Below are positions 32,772 to 46,715 of a stretch of DNA of 64,000 bases, piece after piece. Position 1 is the stretch's first letter, and the number at the start of each line of letters is the position of its first letter. This stretch comes from Citrus sinensis (lineage: Eukaryota > Streptophyta > Magnoliopsida > Sapindales > Rutaceae), in NCBI RefSeq assembly GCF_022201045.2, contig NC_068559.1:4004501-4068500 (forward strand), given 5' to 3'. Position numbers and translations under genes: made by a program. The notes beneath the pieces are model-generated. The model did no database searches and was not told where the DNA came from. It worked only from the letters and a program-made list of their open reading frames with translations.

Positions 32772-35700
32772 CGAGTCACTAACCAACTCAACCAGATTTC
32801 GACATCAACAGTTGTAATCTATAAATATTACAATATGAGGTCTATTGACATTTAAATATATATCGAGAATAGTTCGAAAATCTGTTCTTACTAATTTTTT
32901 TGGGAAGATATCTACCCAACCTATATTTTTTAGAGGGGGAGATCTTTGGGTTCCCATGAAAACTCCGACTCGGGCTGTCAACAAACACGATGAAATTTGA
33001 ACTAATTTGATTGTGGAAGACATTAAATTCTGATTCGAATCTGCTAGTACATGTTGTCCCATGCTGAAAATTATGTTGGGAACTTTGACTCGCAAATGAA
33101 AATTGGCCCAACAAGTAAACGGGCTTCAAGTAACATCAACATCCTTCAAGCCGAGAGTAGGCCCATATCCAGAGACTTTTCGAGCTCCATTTTGCCTTGT
33201 TCTGTTTCCTTCTGCTAACAAAGCTGATGAGTACCTTTCAGTTGATTGACGCACAAAATGTCGGATAGCACCAAAGGCAAAAACCATATGCCACCGAAAC
33301 GGAAAAAAAAGGTGAAAGAAATTTTTTTTTAAAAAAAAACACAATGTAAGTGTGGTTTTCACAAGTCACTACTCGCTAGCGATGTAGCTGGGGGAGAGGG
33401 TGACATGAGGAGATAGAGATTAAATAAGGTTATGGGTTAACACTTTTAAGAGATAAATGCGACAATGACTTCTGAGTTATGGAGGGACATTGCGACAAAC
33501 AACATCAGGCCATTTTCTTTTTTCTTTTTTTCATTTAAAAAAATATATAATTTTTTCTTTAAAAAAAAAAAAGAAAATGAAAATGAAAATAAAGCGGTAA
33601 GTAACAGCAAACAGCAAGCATCGAGCAGGGCTTTACTTTGGCTTAAAATGACATTGCTTTGGTGTCTGTCTGTCTTCTTCAACTTCAATGCTGTGTCTCT
33701 CACTCTTCACAGCCACAGACGGTTTCAACCCCATTCACTGACTCTGCCTTACAAAATGACAAAACATATCACAACTCTTCACACGTGCATTGCATACATA
33801 AATAACAAGGACATTGTAATTTTCATACCATGGTGCTCTAAAAGAAGACGTAGCATATTGCATTTACATATATAGCCTGACATTGGATTCCAAGATGGAA
33901 TTTTTTGTGTCAAAAGGTTTAAGGAAAGAAAACTTGAAGCTAATTTCTCACTTTCACCCCTGAACAGATCTTTGCTTGCTTTGTGATTTGGCAAGGTATT
34001 ATTTCTAATCATAAGGTTCGCTTCCCCCCCACAATTAGTGCTTTAAGCTTCACCCCCACAATTAGTGCATTAATTGATCATTCCAGATGAATCTTCCCCA
34101 ATAACTGTGACCACCAAATAAATTGTGCATAAATTAAAGTATTTCTTTCAGAGTATTTTCCATAAAATTTTTAGTTGTGATTTAAGTAAAGGGCCTACTT
34201 TTGTTGCATCGGATGTTACTTGCAAGGCGACAAGCATTAGTTAACAACTACTTAAATTTTTTTAAAAAAAAAGAAAGAAAATTTGTAGACCGAGAACAAA
34301 TTATTAAATTTGGAGAAATCAAGGGTAAATAGTAAACTTTCTCATCATTAGCATCATGCTTAAGAGCAGTAGAGCAAGTGGGGAGAAAATTACTTAATTT
34401 CACACCGTCCTTGTCATTTATTGACAAATTTCAATTTCCTCCTAAATTTATTGTAAGTCTTCATTGCACCACATTATTCGTTTCCATCGTTTGACTCCAT
34501 GAAGGGGAAAATTATACTTTCAAATTGTTAACTTAAAAAATTAATTTTTTTAATTAATTACAATAAAAATTGTATATTAGCAAGTGATGTAAGACAATCC
34601 AAGTCATATATAAAAATACACCAGTTAGATTCTTAAGAATGACAGAAAATGTCAAAAAGTTTTCACCTAGAATCTAGGCTCCTTAGATAATGTATAGCTT
34701 TTGTAGCAGAACTTTTCTAAAGTACTTAAACTTACTTGTAAGTCACTTACACACTTGTTACAAGTATATAATAATAAAATTGAAATAGCATTAATACATT
34801 ATAAATTACAGTAATATGTAATGATAAAATAAATAATTAAACCTAAGGCGTATAAAGTACAGTTTCCTTAAAAACAGATTCTCCACTATCTTAATGATGA
34901 CTAGGTTATATCAATATATCTTAAGGTGCAACAAATTCGAATACCCTTCGTAGTACAACCTCACTATCCTAGTGAACTTTTATTAATGTTTTAACACTAT
35001 CACACTGAAGTCTAAAGCTACAGAGAACTTGTTTGAGAGTGAAGAAAAAAATATCACCTAGATTTAGAGTGTTTTGTAAATGAAATTAGAACCCAATTTA
35101 TAGAATTTGTGTAGGGCATTTTTTATATAGAAAAATTAAGCATTAACTATTGAATTGAATACTTGAAATAAAATCTGTAATAAATGCATTTATTTGTCTT
35201 CAATCACTTGTAATATTAAGTGGGAATTTTCCTTGAAAATCAACCAAATCCATCATTTAACAGCACTTTAATATCTTGTTGTTATGATCATATCAAATAT
35301 TGATATTGCTATTGTCCTTTACAGACTTAATTCATATTCAATTCTAGCGCAATAAAAGAAAATAGTAAAATCACATTTAATCTTTTCATTTGGGGAAGTG
35401 GGGACTAATGGGTGCTTTTTGAGATTTAATTTTTCATTATTTTCAGCATCAATTTAAGTATTTTATGATTTCTTATGAATAGCTAATGGAGAAGATTCCT
35501 AATCATATACGCAATCATATTTTCTCGATATAAATCTAGCTCAAACTTGGCCTTAAAATAACTATTTTTATGTTATTTTCCTAACAATTTGTAATCCCTC
35601 TCTTTTATATGTGTGTGTGTAATTCTTACTTTATCAAAGTAAGGATATTATCAGTAAAGAATAATTATATATACTAATGCTGATCTCGTCCAGAATTTAA

Positions 35701-35773
35701 GACTTTATTTATTAAAGTCCAGGAAAACTATTAAATTGTTTGGTTTAATAGCTTTCTTAGACTTCAATAAATT

Positions 35774-35808
<35 letters not shown>

Positions 35809-36660
35809 TTTTCTAGTGAGGACATCCTCATTTTATTAAAGTGAGGATACCAGTAAAAAAATAAAGAAACTTACGCATTTTTGTATTTTAGTGATATTCT
35901 TACTTTGCTAAAGTGAGGGGGGAGAGAGAGAGAGAGAGAGTCATTCTCTAGTGAGAATATCCTCATTTCAACAAAATTAAAATGCATTAACAAGAAAAAA
36001 AAAACACATTTCTAATGTATTGAAATCTTTTTTTTTTTTTGTATTTTAGTGTGCATTTCTACTTTAACAAAGAAAGATACTCACGCCGGAAAAGGACTAA
36101 ATACATAATCATTCTCAAGTGCAAACACATTATTACTGTTAAACTACATGGCTTAACAATATGTCCACATAAAAAAAAAAAAGAGGGCCCCCGCACTTAT
36201 AGATAAATGCATGTAGATTAGGCAACCATGCATGGCCACACGAGCTAGTCTAAGAGGCCTTGTGTGAACATGCTCAACAGATGCAAGGCCCCGCGTAGAC
36301 AATTTAGGCAACCTGCATTATCTGCTTCGTTGATACTTGAATTATGGTAAGTTTGATTATTGTTATTTGCCTATCTAAATTGTGGTTTGTTTTCTTGTTG
36401 ATAAATTATGGAAAAGTACTTGAGATTTTATTTATTGAATTATTTATTATTGGTTTCCTTTATTGAAGAACAAGATTTCTTTAGGGGAAAAGAGAGAGAG
36501 AGAGAGAGAGAGATTTCTTAACACTCTCCAAATTATTTTGTGTTAAATTCTTAAATATGTTTCCTTAGATTTCTTTCTTTATCCATCATTTTATTAGTTC
36601 TAGTCCAATTATTATACCTTTTAACTCTTTTTTAAGTTAGCACATTGGCTGATCTAGAAG
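32772..36660. other. AT-rich intergenic, no gene supported
   Basis: Open frames in 32805-33875 come from T/A runs or have no family look. Microsatellites: (AT)n 35776-35804 and (GA)n 35922-35941. A second (GA)n is at 36490-36512. A near-duplicate CCCCCCACAATTAGTGC motif occurs at 34025-34067. The segment 36640-36690 holds a small tandem repeat of an AGTTAGCA...GATCTAGAA unit. Confidence 0.5.
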
Positions 36661-36671
36661 TTAAGTTAGCA

Positions 36672-38464
36672 TAGTGGTGGATCTAGAAAAATGATTTGTT
36701 AGAGGCTAAATTACATAACAAAAAGTTGTGTAAATTAAAATTTTATAATGAGTCTTTAAAGGTTATTTTAATAAATTTAATAGGGCTAAATTAAATAATA
36801 ATAAAATCACCCATATTGATTATTGTGGGCTTATGATTTTTTAATTAAAGTGTGAACTTTTATATAATTCTTAAAATTAAAGTTTAAATTTTATGGGTTT
36901 ACGGGTTTGTAAGTGCCAAAAAGATATAACCAGTTACACCTTGCACGTGTCTTGAAAATATAGTGAAAATAAATGATGAAATGTTTTTACATTACTTCGA
37001 GTCTACATTTAACAGAAGAAAACATGTGATAATATAAAAATCATATGACAACTTATATTAAGCCGTAAAACGATATGATTCCAATTAAGGACATTATTAG
37101 TAAGTGGTACATGATTACTAATAAAATCAAGTCGCAACAATTTAGACATAGACAAAAATAGTTAATAAATTCAATAGTGTAAAATGAAGTAAAAAGATTA
37201 ACGACGAAGAATCTAAATCTCAAATTCATAAAACACTACAAAAATAAATATTGACAAAGCGTCGAAGTGCCTTACAAGTACGTGCTCAAGTCTAATATTT
37301 GAAGATTTTCAAGAACTAAGGAAGAAAAAGCTCAACTAGATAGAAGGAACATGTACATTTGATCTTTTTTATTTAAAGGAAAATTATCACACGTATACCT
37401 TAAATGGTCTTGTTATCAAACATATTACAATACTTTTTGTTTATATCATTCGTTTACCCAAAGTTGACAAAATATATTTATCATCCACTAAATCATTAGT
37501 TGTCATTTAGATGTTAACAAAATTGTAGCAAATTGATGATTTTGTTCTTGAAACTCAAATTCAGGTAAAAAAGACACAATTACACGACAACTACTGCCAT
37601 TATAGCCACCCACCACGCCATTTAGCTAGTCAACACCACTATCAGACTCGTCATCCTCCACTGACCAAAGCATGTTAGCCTCTGTGTGAACTAGCCGCTC
37701 AGTTACTGCTAAAACAACCCAATCCTAGTAGCCACCACCCTAATATCTATCGTCTACAGCCCTCACCATCATCGATGGTCATTACTGTTACAATCCCTAA
37801 ATGTTGTCCAACAAAACCCGGCCAACAACTATCCTTAACCACTGTCATAAGCTGCTGCACAAACAACCCTCAAAGCTGCTAACTTTAGTGGTCGGATCTG
37901 CCTTAACAAAACCCGACCAACAACTATCGTTTTATATTCTATGCTTGTACCTCATTCACATTTGATTTTAATATAGAACTGAATGATTGGATATTTGAAT
38001 TGTGAGAGAATGAAGATTTAGAGGAGAAGGGCGCACGAATCAAAGAGCTAGTAATTTTAATGAAGGATTGAAATTTAATAATTAAAGATTTTTTTATATT
38101 AAAAGATCAGATTACTTCTCTAACATTATCACATTAGTCAACTAACAATTTAGTGCATGCCAGATACATTTTATTAATTTTGGATGGACAAATAATATAA
38201 ATTGGAAGTGTTGTAATATGTTTAATAACGAGATAATTTAAGAATACGAGTGATAATTTTCCTTACTTACATATTTCTGGACCATTGAAAGTTTTTTAAA
38301 CCTTCAGAGTTTATGGAATTATTTTTATGAGTTTAACGGGACTATTTGAATATATTTGACGAAAACTAACTAATAACTAAAGTAATTTTCTCTTTATTAT
38401 TTCAAAATTATTTCCTCTAACCGGGACTTAAAGTCCCACTGATCATGAGATAGATCCGCCTCTG
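36672..38464. mobile_element. Possible decayed hAT element of about 1.8 kb
   Basis: The left end TAGTGGTGGATCTAG and, from the right end read inward, CAGAGGCGGATCTA match at 11 of 14 positions and resemble the ends of hAT B. The 8-bp flanks (AGTTAGCA and ACTTCCTA) agree at only four positions, so the duplication is eroded or the pairing is wrong. Inside, 37540-37935 is GC-richer and has a direct repeat AACAAAACCCGRCCAACAAC at about 37826 and 37907. Confidence 0.4.
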
Positions 38465-40721
38465 ACTTCCTATGCACCCACCCTCAAAGTAAATATGTTC
38501 CCTTCAAATTAGACCATTGACCTCTACTTACATTACAAAGAAGACAAATCAACCGAGCTATCCTTTTTTTCAATTTCAACGTCCATATTTGCTTATGTAT
38601 CATCAAGCAAAATTCAAGAGAAACAAAAACTGGTTCTTACGAATATTATGGATCTAGCTTGATATCTTTCTTATGTAATAACCATACTAGAACTTTTAAA
38701 ACAGAAATATTACATATAATTTAAGGGCACTTTTCTTTTTCACACCGACATCACATTTTTTGCAAGGGACAAATATATACATTCATCGGTGACTAAGGGA
38801 CAAATATATCCATTCATCATTGGTCAGTCAAATATTGTCAACTGTTCGAATAAATGGAAAAACTAACGGTGCAGGGACAAGATGTAGATTTATATATCTT
38901 TGGGGTAATTTTCAATAAATGATGGGGGTATGGTGAAATTTGTCCCACAAGTATTTTTGTAAATTCGGAAATGATGGAAATTTATCTTAGAGATAGGTTT
39001 AAGGACACAAATTTGATTACTTGTTGACATCGTGGAGCGGGCTTATCCCTTTATCAACGAGATGCCACCAAATGAATGGAGCTAAGATGATAAGTGCCGT
39101 TCTTCTAGGGCTCTTTCAATCAATTCAAGATCAATTTTTTCTCTTTGGATAATAAGCTAAGATTATATATATATGTGTGTGTGTGTGTTGTTTTATTTAA
39201 GGATTTTGGATTTTATTAAAATTTGAAAAAAATTATTAAATTATATGACTTAATAGTATAATAGCGAATTTTAACAAAAGTTAGGATTTTGGATTGGAAC
39301 ATATATCATATAAAACTATACATGTATTTTATGATAGAGTTATCCTGCCACCTTTCTCTTTCTATATATATATATTACTATTTTTTAAATTAAAATAAAT
39401 GAAAACATAATTTGACCCATGAGATAACAAACAGTAGAATTGAAACTGAGATCTCGATGCAGCCAAACACCACATCTCAAACCACTAATCGAACTGCAAG
39501 ACGCTTAAAGATTATATATGATATGTCATAATACACACACACACACACACACATACATACATATACATATAAATATAAAACGACGACAATATGGGCATCA
39601 ACTCTGACGTTTATTGTTGGAACAAAACTTAGGCAGAAAATGGAAGAACAAATACAAGCTAAAACGTGTACTGTTGAGGAATATTTGACAATGTCAATAA
39701 AATTTTTCTTCATGAATCTAAGAAGATCCGGAATGGAAAGAAACAGATCATTGAAGAGGACCTGACGTCATGACTAGTCTTGCTCAAACCGAGAACAGAA
39801 ATTTCAACAATGTTGTTGTTGTTGGAGACTTGGTTTTGTTTCTTACTGCTTCCTAAAAATTACAGGGACAACGGTCCATTTAGTTTTGAGCATTTGCTCT
39901 TACTCTGGGTGATTGTAGTCAAAGCTCCTCGATTTATGTGTCAACAACAATCTCTTTTATTCTCTTATCCATTTCGTTTACCCGTTTTCTGCCTTCATAT
40001 TACCATTTCCAAATAAAATAAAGAAAAACCGGAAGCATATCTTTCGAGAATGGCTTGAGTAAGACCCTTTTTTAACTGCATAGTTCGGGAATATGTACGT
40101 ACCTACTACCTAGAATAAGCTATAGTTCCTTGTCTGTGAAAATTTTATATCAATACAATATTAATGCCCTCATATATATCTTATATACTACTAAGTACTG
40201 ATATGTTAAATATGTAAAGTTTAAAATTTAATTAATTTCATATTTCTTTAAATTTTTATTTATTAAATTTTTTAACTTATGTCTAATTTTTAAGGATTTG
40301 CAGTTGAATGAAAAAAAATAATTTTTTATGATTTTTTTTGTCTAAATTGGAAAAATGTTTAAATGAGAAGTAAATATTATATTCCAAAAGTATCTCTGTT
40401 AAATATACACATTTCTTAAAATATAAAACCTATTCTCTTTATTTTTTTTGTGTTTTGATTTAAAAGACATAAATATCAAATAACTATGTTTAAGTTTTTT
40501 TTATTTATAAAAACAAATAAGATAGCACTTGTATTTAGATATTAAAAAAAAAACATATCATTAAGATATTTATATTCAGACCCATTTAAATTTCTGACAA
40601 AAACATAAAAAGACTAAAAAGTAAAAATCCACTTGGAAGTGAGAGCTTCACATTAAAAAAAAAACTTAAATAGAGAGTTTAAATATAATTTAGCTAAAAT
40701 AATTTTATAACATTATACTAT
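38465..40721. other. AT-rich intergenic, no gene supported
   Basis: Microsatellites (GT)n at about 39174-39188 and (AC)n at about 39533-39552. No coding or RNA gene recognised. Confidence 0.5.
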
Positions 40722-41170
40722 TTAAGAATATTATCAAAAGACTCTTTTAATTTTACTTTTTAAATGATTATTTGCTTATCTATATAGTAAATAGAAGAGT
40801 GAAAAAGCGGAGATTGTTAGTTTCCTTCATATTGAAATCAATATATACCATTATCCTTTTATTTTCATAATATTCATCAATTCCCCAAACATAAAAAATC
40901 TAAAGAGAAATAAGGGTAAATGGGTAATTTACTCATTATTGATCTCGGGAATATAAAACTTGTATTTATCATAAAAAATACTTTAAAATAAAAAATTATA
41001 AGAAAATAATTCTTATTAGTTTTTAAATTATTTTTAGTATTTATTTTTTATTCTTATCTCAATCTATGTGATTAAATTAATTTATAATAAATATGAATAA
41101 AAGTGCATTTAAAAATGAGGGTAATTTAACAATATTCTTTTATTCTTTTTATAACATAACTTTAAAAAGT
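40722..41170. repeat. Second locus of the 3011-3676 dispersed repeat
   Basis: 40722-40802 matches 3011-3095 and 40818-40884 matches the MITE arm at 3404-3473. 41045-41165 resembles the reverse complement of 3480-3600. The order and orientation suggest a rearranged copy of the same non-autonomous element. Confidence 0.45.
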
Positions 41171-43184
41171 TTGCCTATTAAAGTAATTTTATAAATTTTT
41201 AATAAAAACTCTTATTGAAAACCAAACAACTAAAGTTTTTTTTAATAAAAATTCTATTTATAAAAATTCTATTTAAATAAGTTCTACTTAAAAAGCTGTA
41301 TCAAACTGAGCTTTATCCATGCGATTTCTTCCGTCTTTGTCGGCAGCTTCCTTTGACAATCAAGACCTACATCAAGGTCAGTAGAAATCGGTCAACAAAA
41401 GCTAGCTGAGACCACTGCCATTTCTCTGTTGATAATGTTGTTACTGGGAGGATGGTGTCATGTGAATCCAGCATCACTTGGATCGGAACGAAATAGGTTG
41501 AAATGATTTGTTAGGAGTTGAGAATGAGAGTGATTAAATAGTTTGTTAATGAGGTTTGCAGTGATGGATGATGAAGCACACCACGATGTCGTTTCTGGAG
41601 AATTTGAGAAAATGGTTTGTTGTTGTTTTCGTGAAGAAATGGCGATTTAGTGAGAGGAGGCGTTGACGAGTCGTACGACAGCTTCCATTGGATTGGCGCA
41701 TATTTTTTTTTTCCCAGTTTCAGAGTTACAAATAGTTCAAAATGGTTGGTTACCAAATGTAATTGAAGAATTTGATCACTTAACACTGACCGATTTCAAG
41801 TTGTATTACTTATACTAAATTTGCTCAATTTGGCTTTAGTGAAACTGAATTTGAGTTTGAAAATCAACTATCAATGGAGGTTCTACCTGATGAATCAACC
41901 ATCCAGCATGAATTTTTTTTGAACATTTATTTAGGGCAAAATTATAATTTTTTATTTGGATGGCAAAATAATTATTTGTCCAATGTTTCGTTAGTTCTCT
42001 TAATAGTACCTATACAGAAGTGAACGGGTGTAAAAAAATACTACTTTAGGTGAAATTGAGAAAAAAAAAAGACAATATTACTTTAGGTGAAATTGAAGAA
42101 AAAAAAAACGTGTATTTAAAAAAAAAACAACAAATAATTGGTAAATAATTACCTAAAATATTATTTAAAGAATATTGTGAAACATTTATCATTAACGTGA
42201 CTCTTCACATAAAAAATTAAATCTTATAAAAGAAAATTCTTTTAATATACCACAATCTAAACATTGTCGAATCGAAAATTTTTATTATTTTAATTGAATT
42301 TCTTATTATTTAGTAGTGCTGATACTCTGGGATGCCGTATTTTTAGAAACGGACGCTGACACAAAAAGTTGCTCGGGTGATTTGTAATTGTGCAATTATG
42401 AAAAAAGAAAAAAAAAAAAACTACTCAGCCAAAGAAAGAAAAAGTCTGTTTTGTGAACTGACATCAGATTTGACCGCACTTATGCCCTCAGCACGTCCAC
42501 ATTTTGCATCTATGTAAAGTTGACCCCACGATTTAACTATTTTCTTTTTCTAAATCAATAAAAAATAAAAATCATGAACAAAAATTTGCACAGGAAATTA
42601 GCGAAAACTAGCAAAATTAGTGCGTCTCCAGTCATCTTGCCGACGGAAAATTGCAACGGGGTCCACGCGCAACCACAAGCGCGGGAGAAAAATTAAAAAA
42701 TATAAACAAAAGTAATGTTTCGTTTTTTAATTTTTAATTTTTTTTTTATATATTGGAACCGGACCGTTGATCACGGACCAATACTGGACAAACAGTATGG
42801 GCCATGAGATCGAGGAAGATTAAACAACCGTCGGTCACGTATTGGGCAACGATTAAAAAATAAAATCACAGCTTCAAACCCAAAAACGGTCGGATTTATT
42901 CAGATAAATTATCGAAATTCGTCCTTTAAAATTTACAAGAAATTAAACATCTCTACAAAATTATCAGTTATCCAGAATTTGTCCACGTCATTTAACTCTG
43001 TCAGCAAAACCGAACAGACGGATGTCTCTTACAGAAAAATTTTAAAAAATTAATACCGGTCAAACATGTAAAACGGTTAATTGATAAGGACTAATATGAA
43101 AGAAATAGTAAATTTGCGGGGATGAATTTCATAATTCTTCAGGAAAAAAAAAAGAAGAAAAAAATATAATAAAATAAAAAAACG
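41171..43184. other. Intergenic upstream of the patatin-like gene
   Basis: No protein or RNA gene recognised. 41300-41760 is less AT-rich and has minus-strand open frames without family resemblance. Confidence 0.45.
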
Positions 43185-43194
43185 TATATAAATA
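43185..43194 (+). promoter_or_regulatory. Likely TATA box of the patatin-like gene
   Basis: TATATAAATA, about 490 bp before the ATG at 43681. A second TATA-like run at 43506-43517 is an alternative nearer start. The leader before the ATG is strongly purine-rich (43630-43680). Confidence 0.45.
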
Positions 43195-43680
43195 CAGACA
43201 TGCTCTGCAAAACAACTGCTGTGTTCTTTGCCTCCTTTCTCTGGTTCTTGTTTTGGCTTTTGTATTATTATCATCGAGTTTTTTTGTTTTTGAGTGCAAG
43301 CTGCCTGGTCTGGTTGGTTGGATTTAATCTTCTCACTTACGTGTATATTTACTGACATAGCCCACGTTTAGCTCAACCATAGCTCTTAGCTTTGGCGTGG
43401 TCTCTGCTAAAAGAGAAGAAAGAGACACAGAGAAAGTTGAAGTTTGAATTGATAATTGATTGAACAAAAAGTCTTTTCTTTCTTTCTTTCTCTTCTTTTT
43501 CTGGTGTATATATATATTACTTCAACGTCAGTGAAAGATACAGTTATTGTTTTTGCTTTGCGTCAATTCCGAGGTTTAGAGTAATGGAATGAAATTGAAA
43601 TTTTTTTTATCAAGTTATTACTGAGGAGGAATCTTGAAGTAAAGGGAAAAGAAAGAAAAAAAGAAAAAGAAAAAGAAAGA

Positions 43681-46600
43681 ATGGCCTGTAATCAATCTTC
43701 GGAAATGCAAGAACCAAGTATCGACACGGATAAGCTAAGCTACGAAATCTTTTCAATCTTGGAAAGCAAGTTCTTGTTCGGCTACGATGATCAGAAGCTT
43801 TGGATTCCCAAACAGATCCCTCAGACGACAATGGAACCCAAACCCGAGGCGGAGAACGGCGTGTCGTCTATCAAGAACCAGCGTGGCAAAATTTGTATAC
43901 TCAGCATAGACGGCGGCGGCGGCATGCGTGGGATTCTCTCTGGTAAAGCCTTAGCTTATCTCGAACACGCACTTAAGTCCAAGTCCGGTAATCCGAACGC
44001 CAGAATAGCCGATTATTTCGACGTGGCGGCTGGCACTGGCGTCGGCGGTGTCTTTACGGCCATGATTTTCGCCACCAAAGGTCAAGACCGCCCGATTTTC
44101 AAGGCAGATGACACGTGGCGGTTTCTTGCTGACCAAGGCAAGAGGTTTTACCGGCCGTTGTCGGCTTCAAGTTCGGGGAGTTTTCTGAAACGAATTTTCA
44201 AGGGCGGTTCGGGCTCCGGTTCCACCGGTGCTGCCTCTGGGGGTCTGGAGAAGGCCGTGAAAGAGATGTTCACCGAGAAAGGCCGCAGCTTGACGTTAAG
44301 AGACACGTTAAAACCAGTGCTGATTCCGTGTTACGATCTGTCAAGCGCGGCGCCGTTTTTGTTTTCCAGAGCGGACGCGCTTGAAACGGAGAGTTTTGAT
44401 TTTAGGCTTTGGGAAGTTTGTCGCGCCACGTCATCCGAACCAGGTTTGTTCGACCCAGTCTTAATGCGGTCGGTGGACGGTCAGACCCGGTGCGTGGCGG
44501 TTGATGGTGGGTTGGCCATGAGCAACCCGACGGCTGCAGCAATCACGCACGTGCTGCACAACAAGCAAGAGTTTCCATTCGTGCGAGGAGTCGAGGACTT
44601 GTTGGTGCTGTCGTTGGGGACCGGGCAGCTACTAGAAGCTAGCTATGACTATGACCAGGTCAAGAATTGGCGGGTCAAAGATTGGGCTCGACCCATGGCT
44701 CGGATTTCTGGTGACGGCTCGGCCGAGTTGGTGGACCAGGCCGTGGCCTTAGCGTTTGGTCAGTCTAAAAGCAGTAATTATGTTCGCATTCAGGTATGTG
44801 TAATGGTCCCATATCAAAAACGTTTCTGATTCTTGTGTTTTTTTTTATTATAGTCTTTTAAGCAACCAGTTTATTTCACAATTAATAAAATTATAAAATG
44901 ATCGATCTTTTCAATTTCAGCGTTAAGAGTTTACAGCTAATAGGAGAATCGATTTTTGGTTTAACATTAGTGGAAGAGACAATAGGAGCCAGGCTGGTGG
45001 GGTTAATGGCACTTGTCTTAGCTTGGGGGGAAGGAGATGATATGTTGGGGGGTGATGGGCATTGAATAGGCGGCGCATGTTTTATAAGGCCTCGTATAAT
45101 GGGGTCATTTTGTGGCCTCAGTTGCCTTGCCTGTAAACGTATGCACAGTAATAGCAGCAGCAGCCAAAGCCAATCAGAGCAATGGGGACCTGTTTCTTGT
45201 TCTTTGGGTTTATGGTGGCGCGCTGCTTTTGCTGTCAAACGATGGATTTTTTATTTTCTGTGTTTGGTTAGCTGGCTCGAGAACTTAGGTGGTGCTGTGG
45301 TTTTGTTTACTTGTTTCAGCTGACCAAAGTTAACACCCGTGCACTTTAGCATGTTCTGTTCTTAATGGGTTAATGTCTTTTCGGTCAAGGTGTCAGTCAC
45401 TTTCGTAACCAGACCCAGAGTTGCTGAATTGTCTGTGAAAATTCATTGGGTTAGCTTTCAATTCAGCTGTAAATTGGCAGTTTTTTTTTTCAAGAAAATT
45501 TTCTTTCAGACTATTTCTTTACGCCAGAAACTGAAACCCACGTTACCCAAGAAATAGGATTGATAATGGGATATATTCTTTTGGCTAAAATTTTCTTAGA
45601 GCATGAACCATGTTCCGAAATGTTGAACAAAATAATTTAAAAGATATTTTTTGTGGGGATATTGTGCCATTCAAGTGGGTGAGATTAGCTGGATAGTTGG
45701 GCGATTTTGGATTTGTTAGGAGTAGGGAGAGTGCAATGAGCGGTCATAAAATTCAGTCATGATTGATCATTTGATCTTCCTATATTGATTTGAAAATATG
45801 CTTCCGTAATTATGGTTAGCTTTTATTATTAAGGCCTCTTCTGATCTATTACTTTTGTGTGCTGTCAATGTACCAGAATAAGGTCGCTGAGTTTGCTATT
45901 CTTGTGCTATCCTAATGTTGGGCATCCAATGTTTATATTATAGAAAGGAAAGGAGAAGTTTGTTTCAATTTGGGTCTAGGTTCTGGCCACTTGAATTTGG
46001 GATACAAAATGGTAAAATGACCCAAAAGAATTATTAAGATTGTAGATAATGCTGCAATTTGCATGCCTTTCTGCGGCAAAATTTGCTCTTTCTGTTACAG
46101 TTTTTACCATTTTGATAGTGGAGTAAAGTGGAAAAAGGAAAAAGTAGAGCACTAATAAGAGGTTGTAGACCAAAACTTGTTTAAGTATCTATTCTAGTGG
46201 TCCACTGAATTTGGTTTGGCTAAGTGGTTGAAAACGTGGCTGTAATTAGACCTAATGATTGATCACAACTGCTGAATTTTGGTAGCTTTGAGTCCATATA
46301 TATATATATATATATATATCACCTCTTATTTTCAGTTTGTTGTAATGTGCATAAGCATTTTATTGTGGAACAATTTTGCATTAAAGTCAGTTTGCTTGAA
46401 ATATGCAAGCATTATGCTGATTTGCTATTAATTTTGGTACCTCAGGCAACTGGGTCCAGTTTAGGCTGGTGCGGACACAATGTTGATGTAGACCCTAGTC
46501 CCGGCAATGTAAAAATGCTGATAGGGGCAGCTGAGGAAATGTTGAAGCAGAAAAATGTTGAGTCGGTGCTCTTTGGAGGTAAAAGGATTGCAGAGCAAAG

Positions 46601-46715
46601 CAATTTCGAGAAACTCGATTGGTTTGCCAATGAACTGGTGCTTGAGCATGAGAGGAGAAGTTGCAGAATAGCTCCCACTGTTGCTTTCAAGCAGGCCACT
46701 TCCAAGTCCTTATAG
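43681..46715 (+). CDS. Patatin-like phospholipase, pPLA-III type
   Basis: Two exons, 43681-44793 and 46446-46715 (intron 1,652 bp, GT-AG), giving 460 residues. The family releases fatty acids from membrane phospho- and galactolipids, and pPLA-III members affect cell elongation and lipid signalling. The patatin fold has the oxyanion loop DGGGGMRG (77-84) and the catalytic Asp motif DGG (275-277). The nucleophile elbow reads GTGVG (118-122), with Gly where other patatins have Ser (GxSxG); this GxGxG form is the pPLA-III hallmark, so it is not a defect. A Gly/Ser-rich linker lies at 162-188. The second exon supplies the last 89 residues (NVDVDPSPGNVKMLIGAAEE). No signal peptide or membrane helix seen. 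A (AT)n run in the intron sits at 46296-46319. Confidence 0.93.

Noticed and set aside
33446..33875. Overlapping open frames on both strands
   Set aside because: Both owe their length to T/A homopolymers (33520-33590); no codon signal or homology.
36180..36310. GC-richer patch as a possible structured RNA
   Set aside because: Has CATGCATGG-type palindromes but no recognised RNA fold, promoter or terminator.
43951..44136. Antisense frame within the patatin gene
   Set aside because: A shadow of the real coding exon on the other strand.
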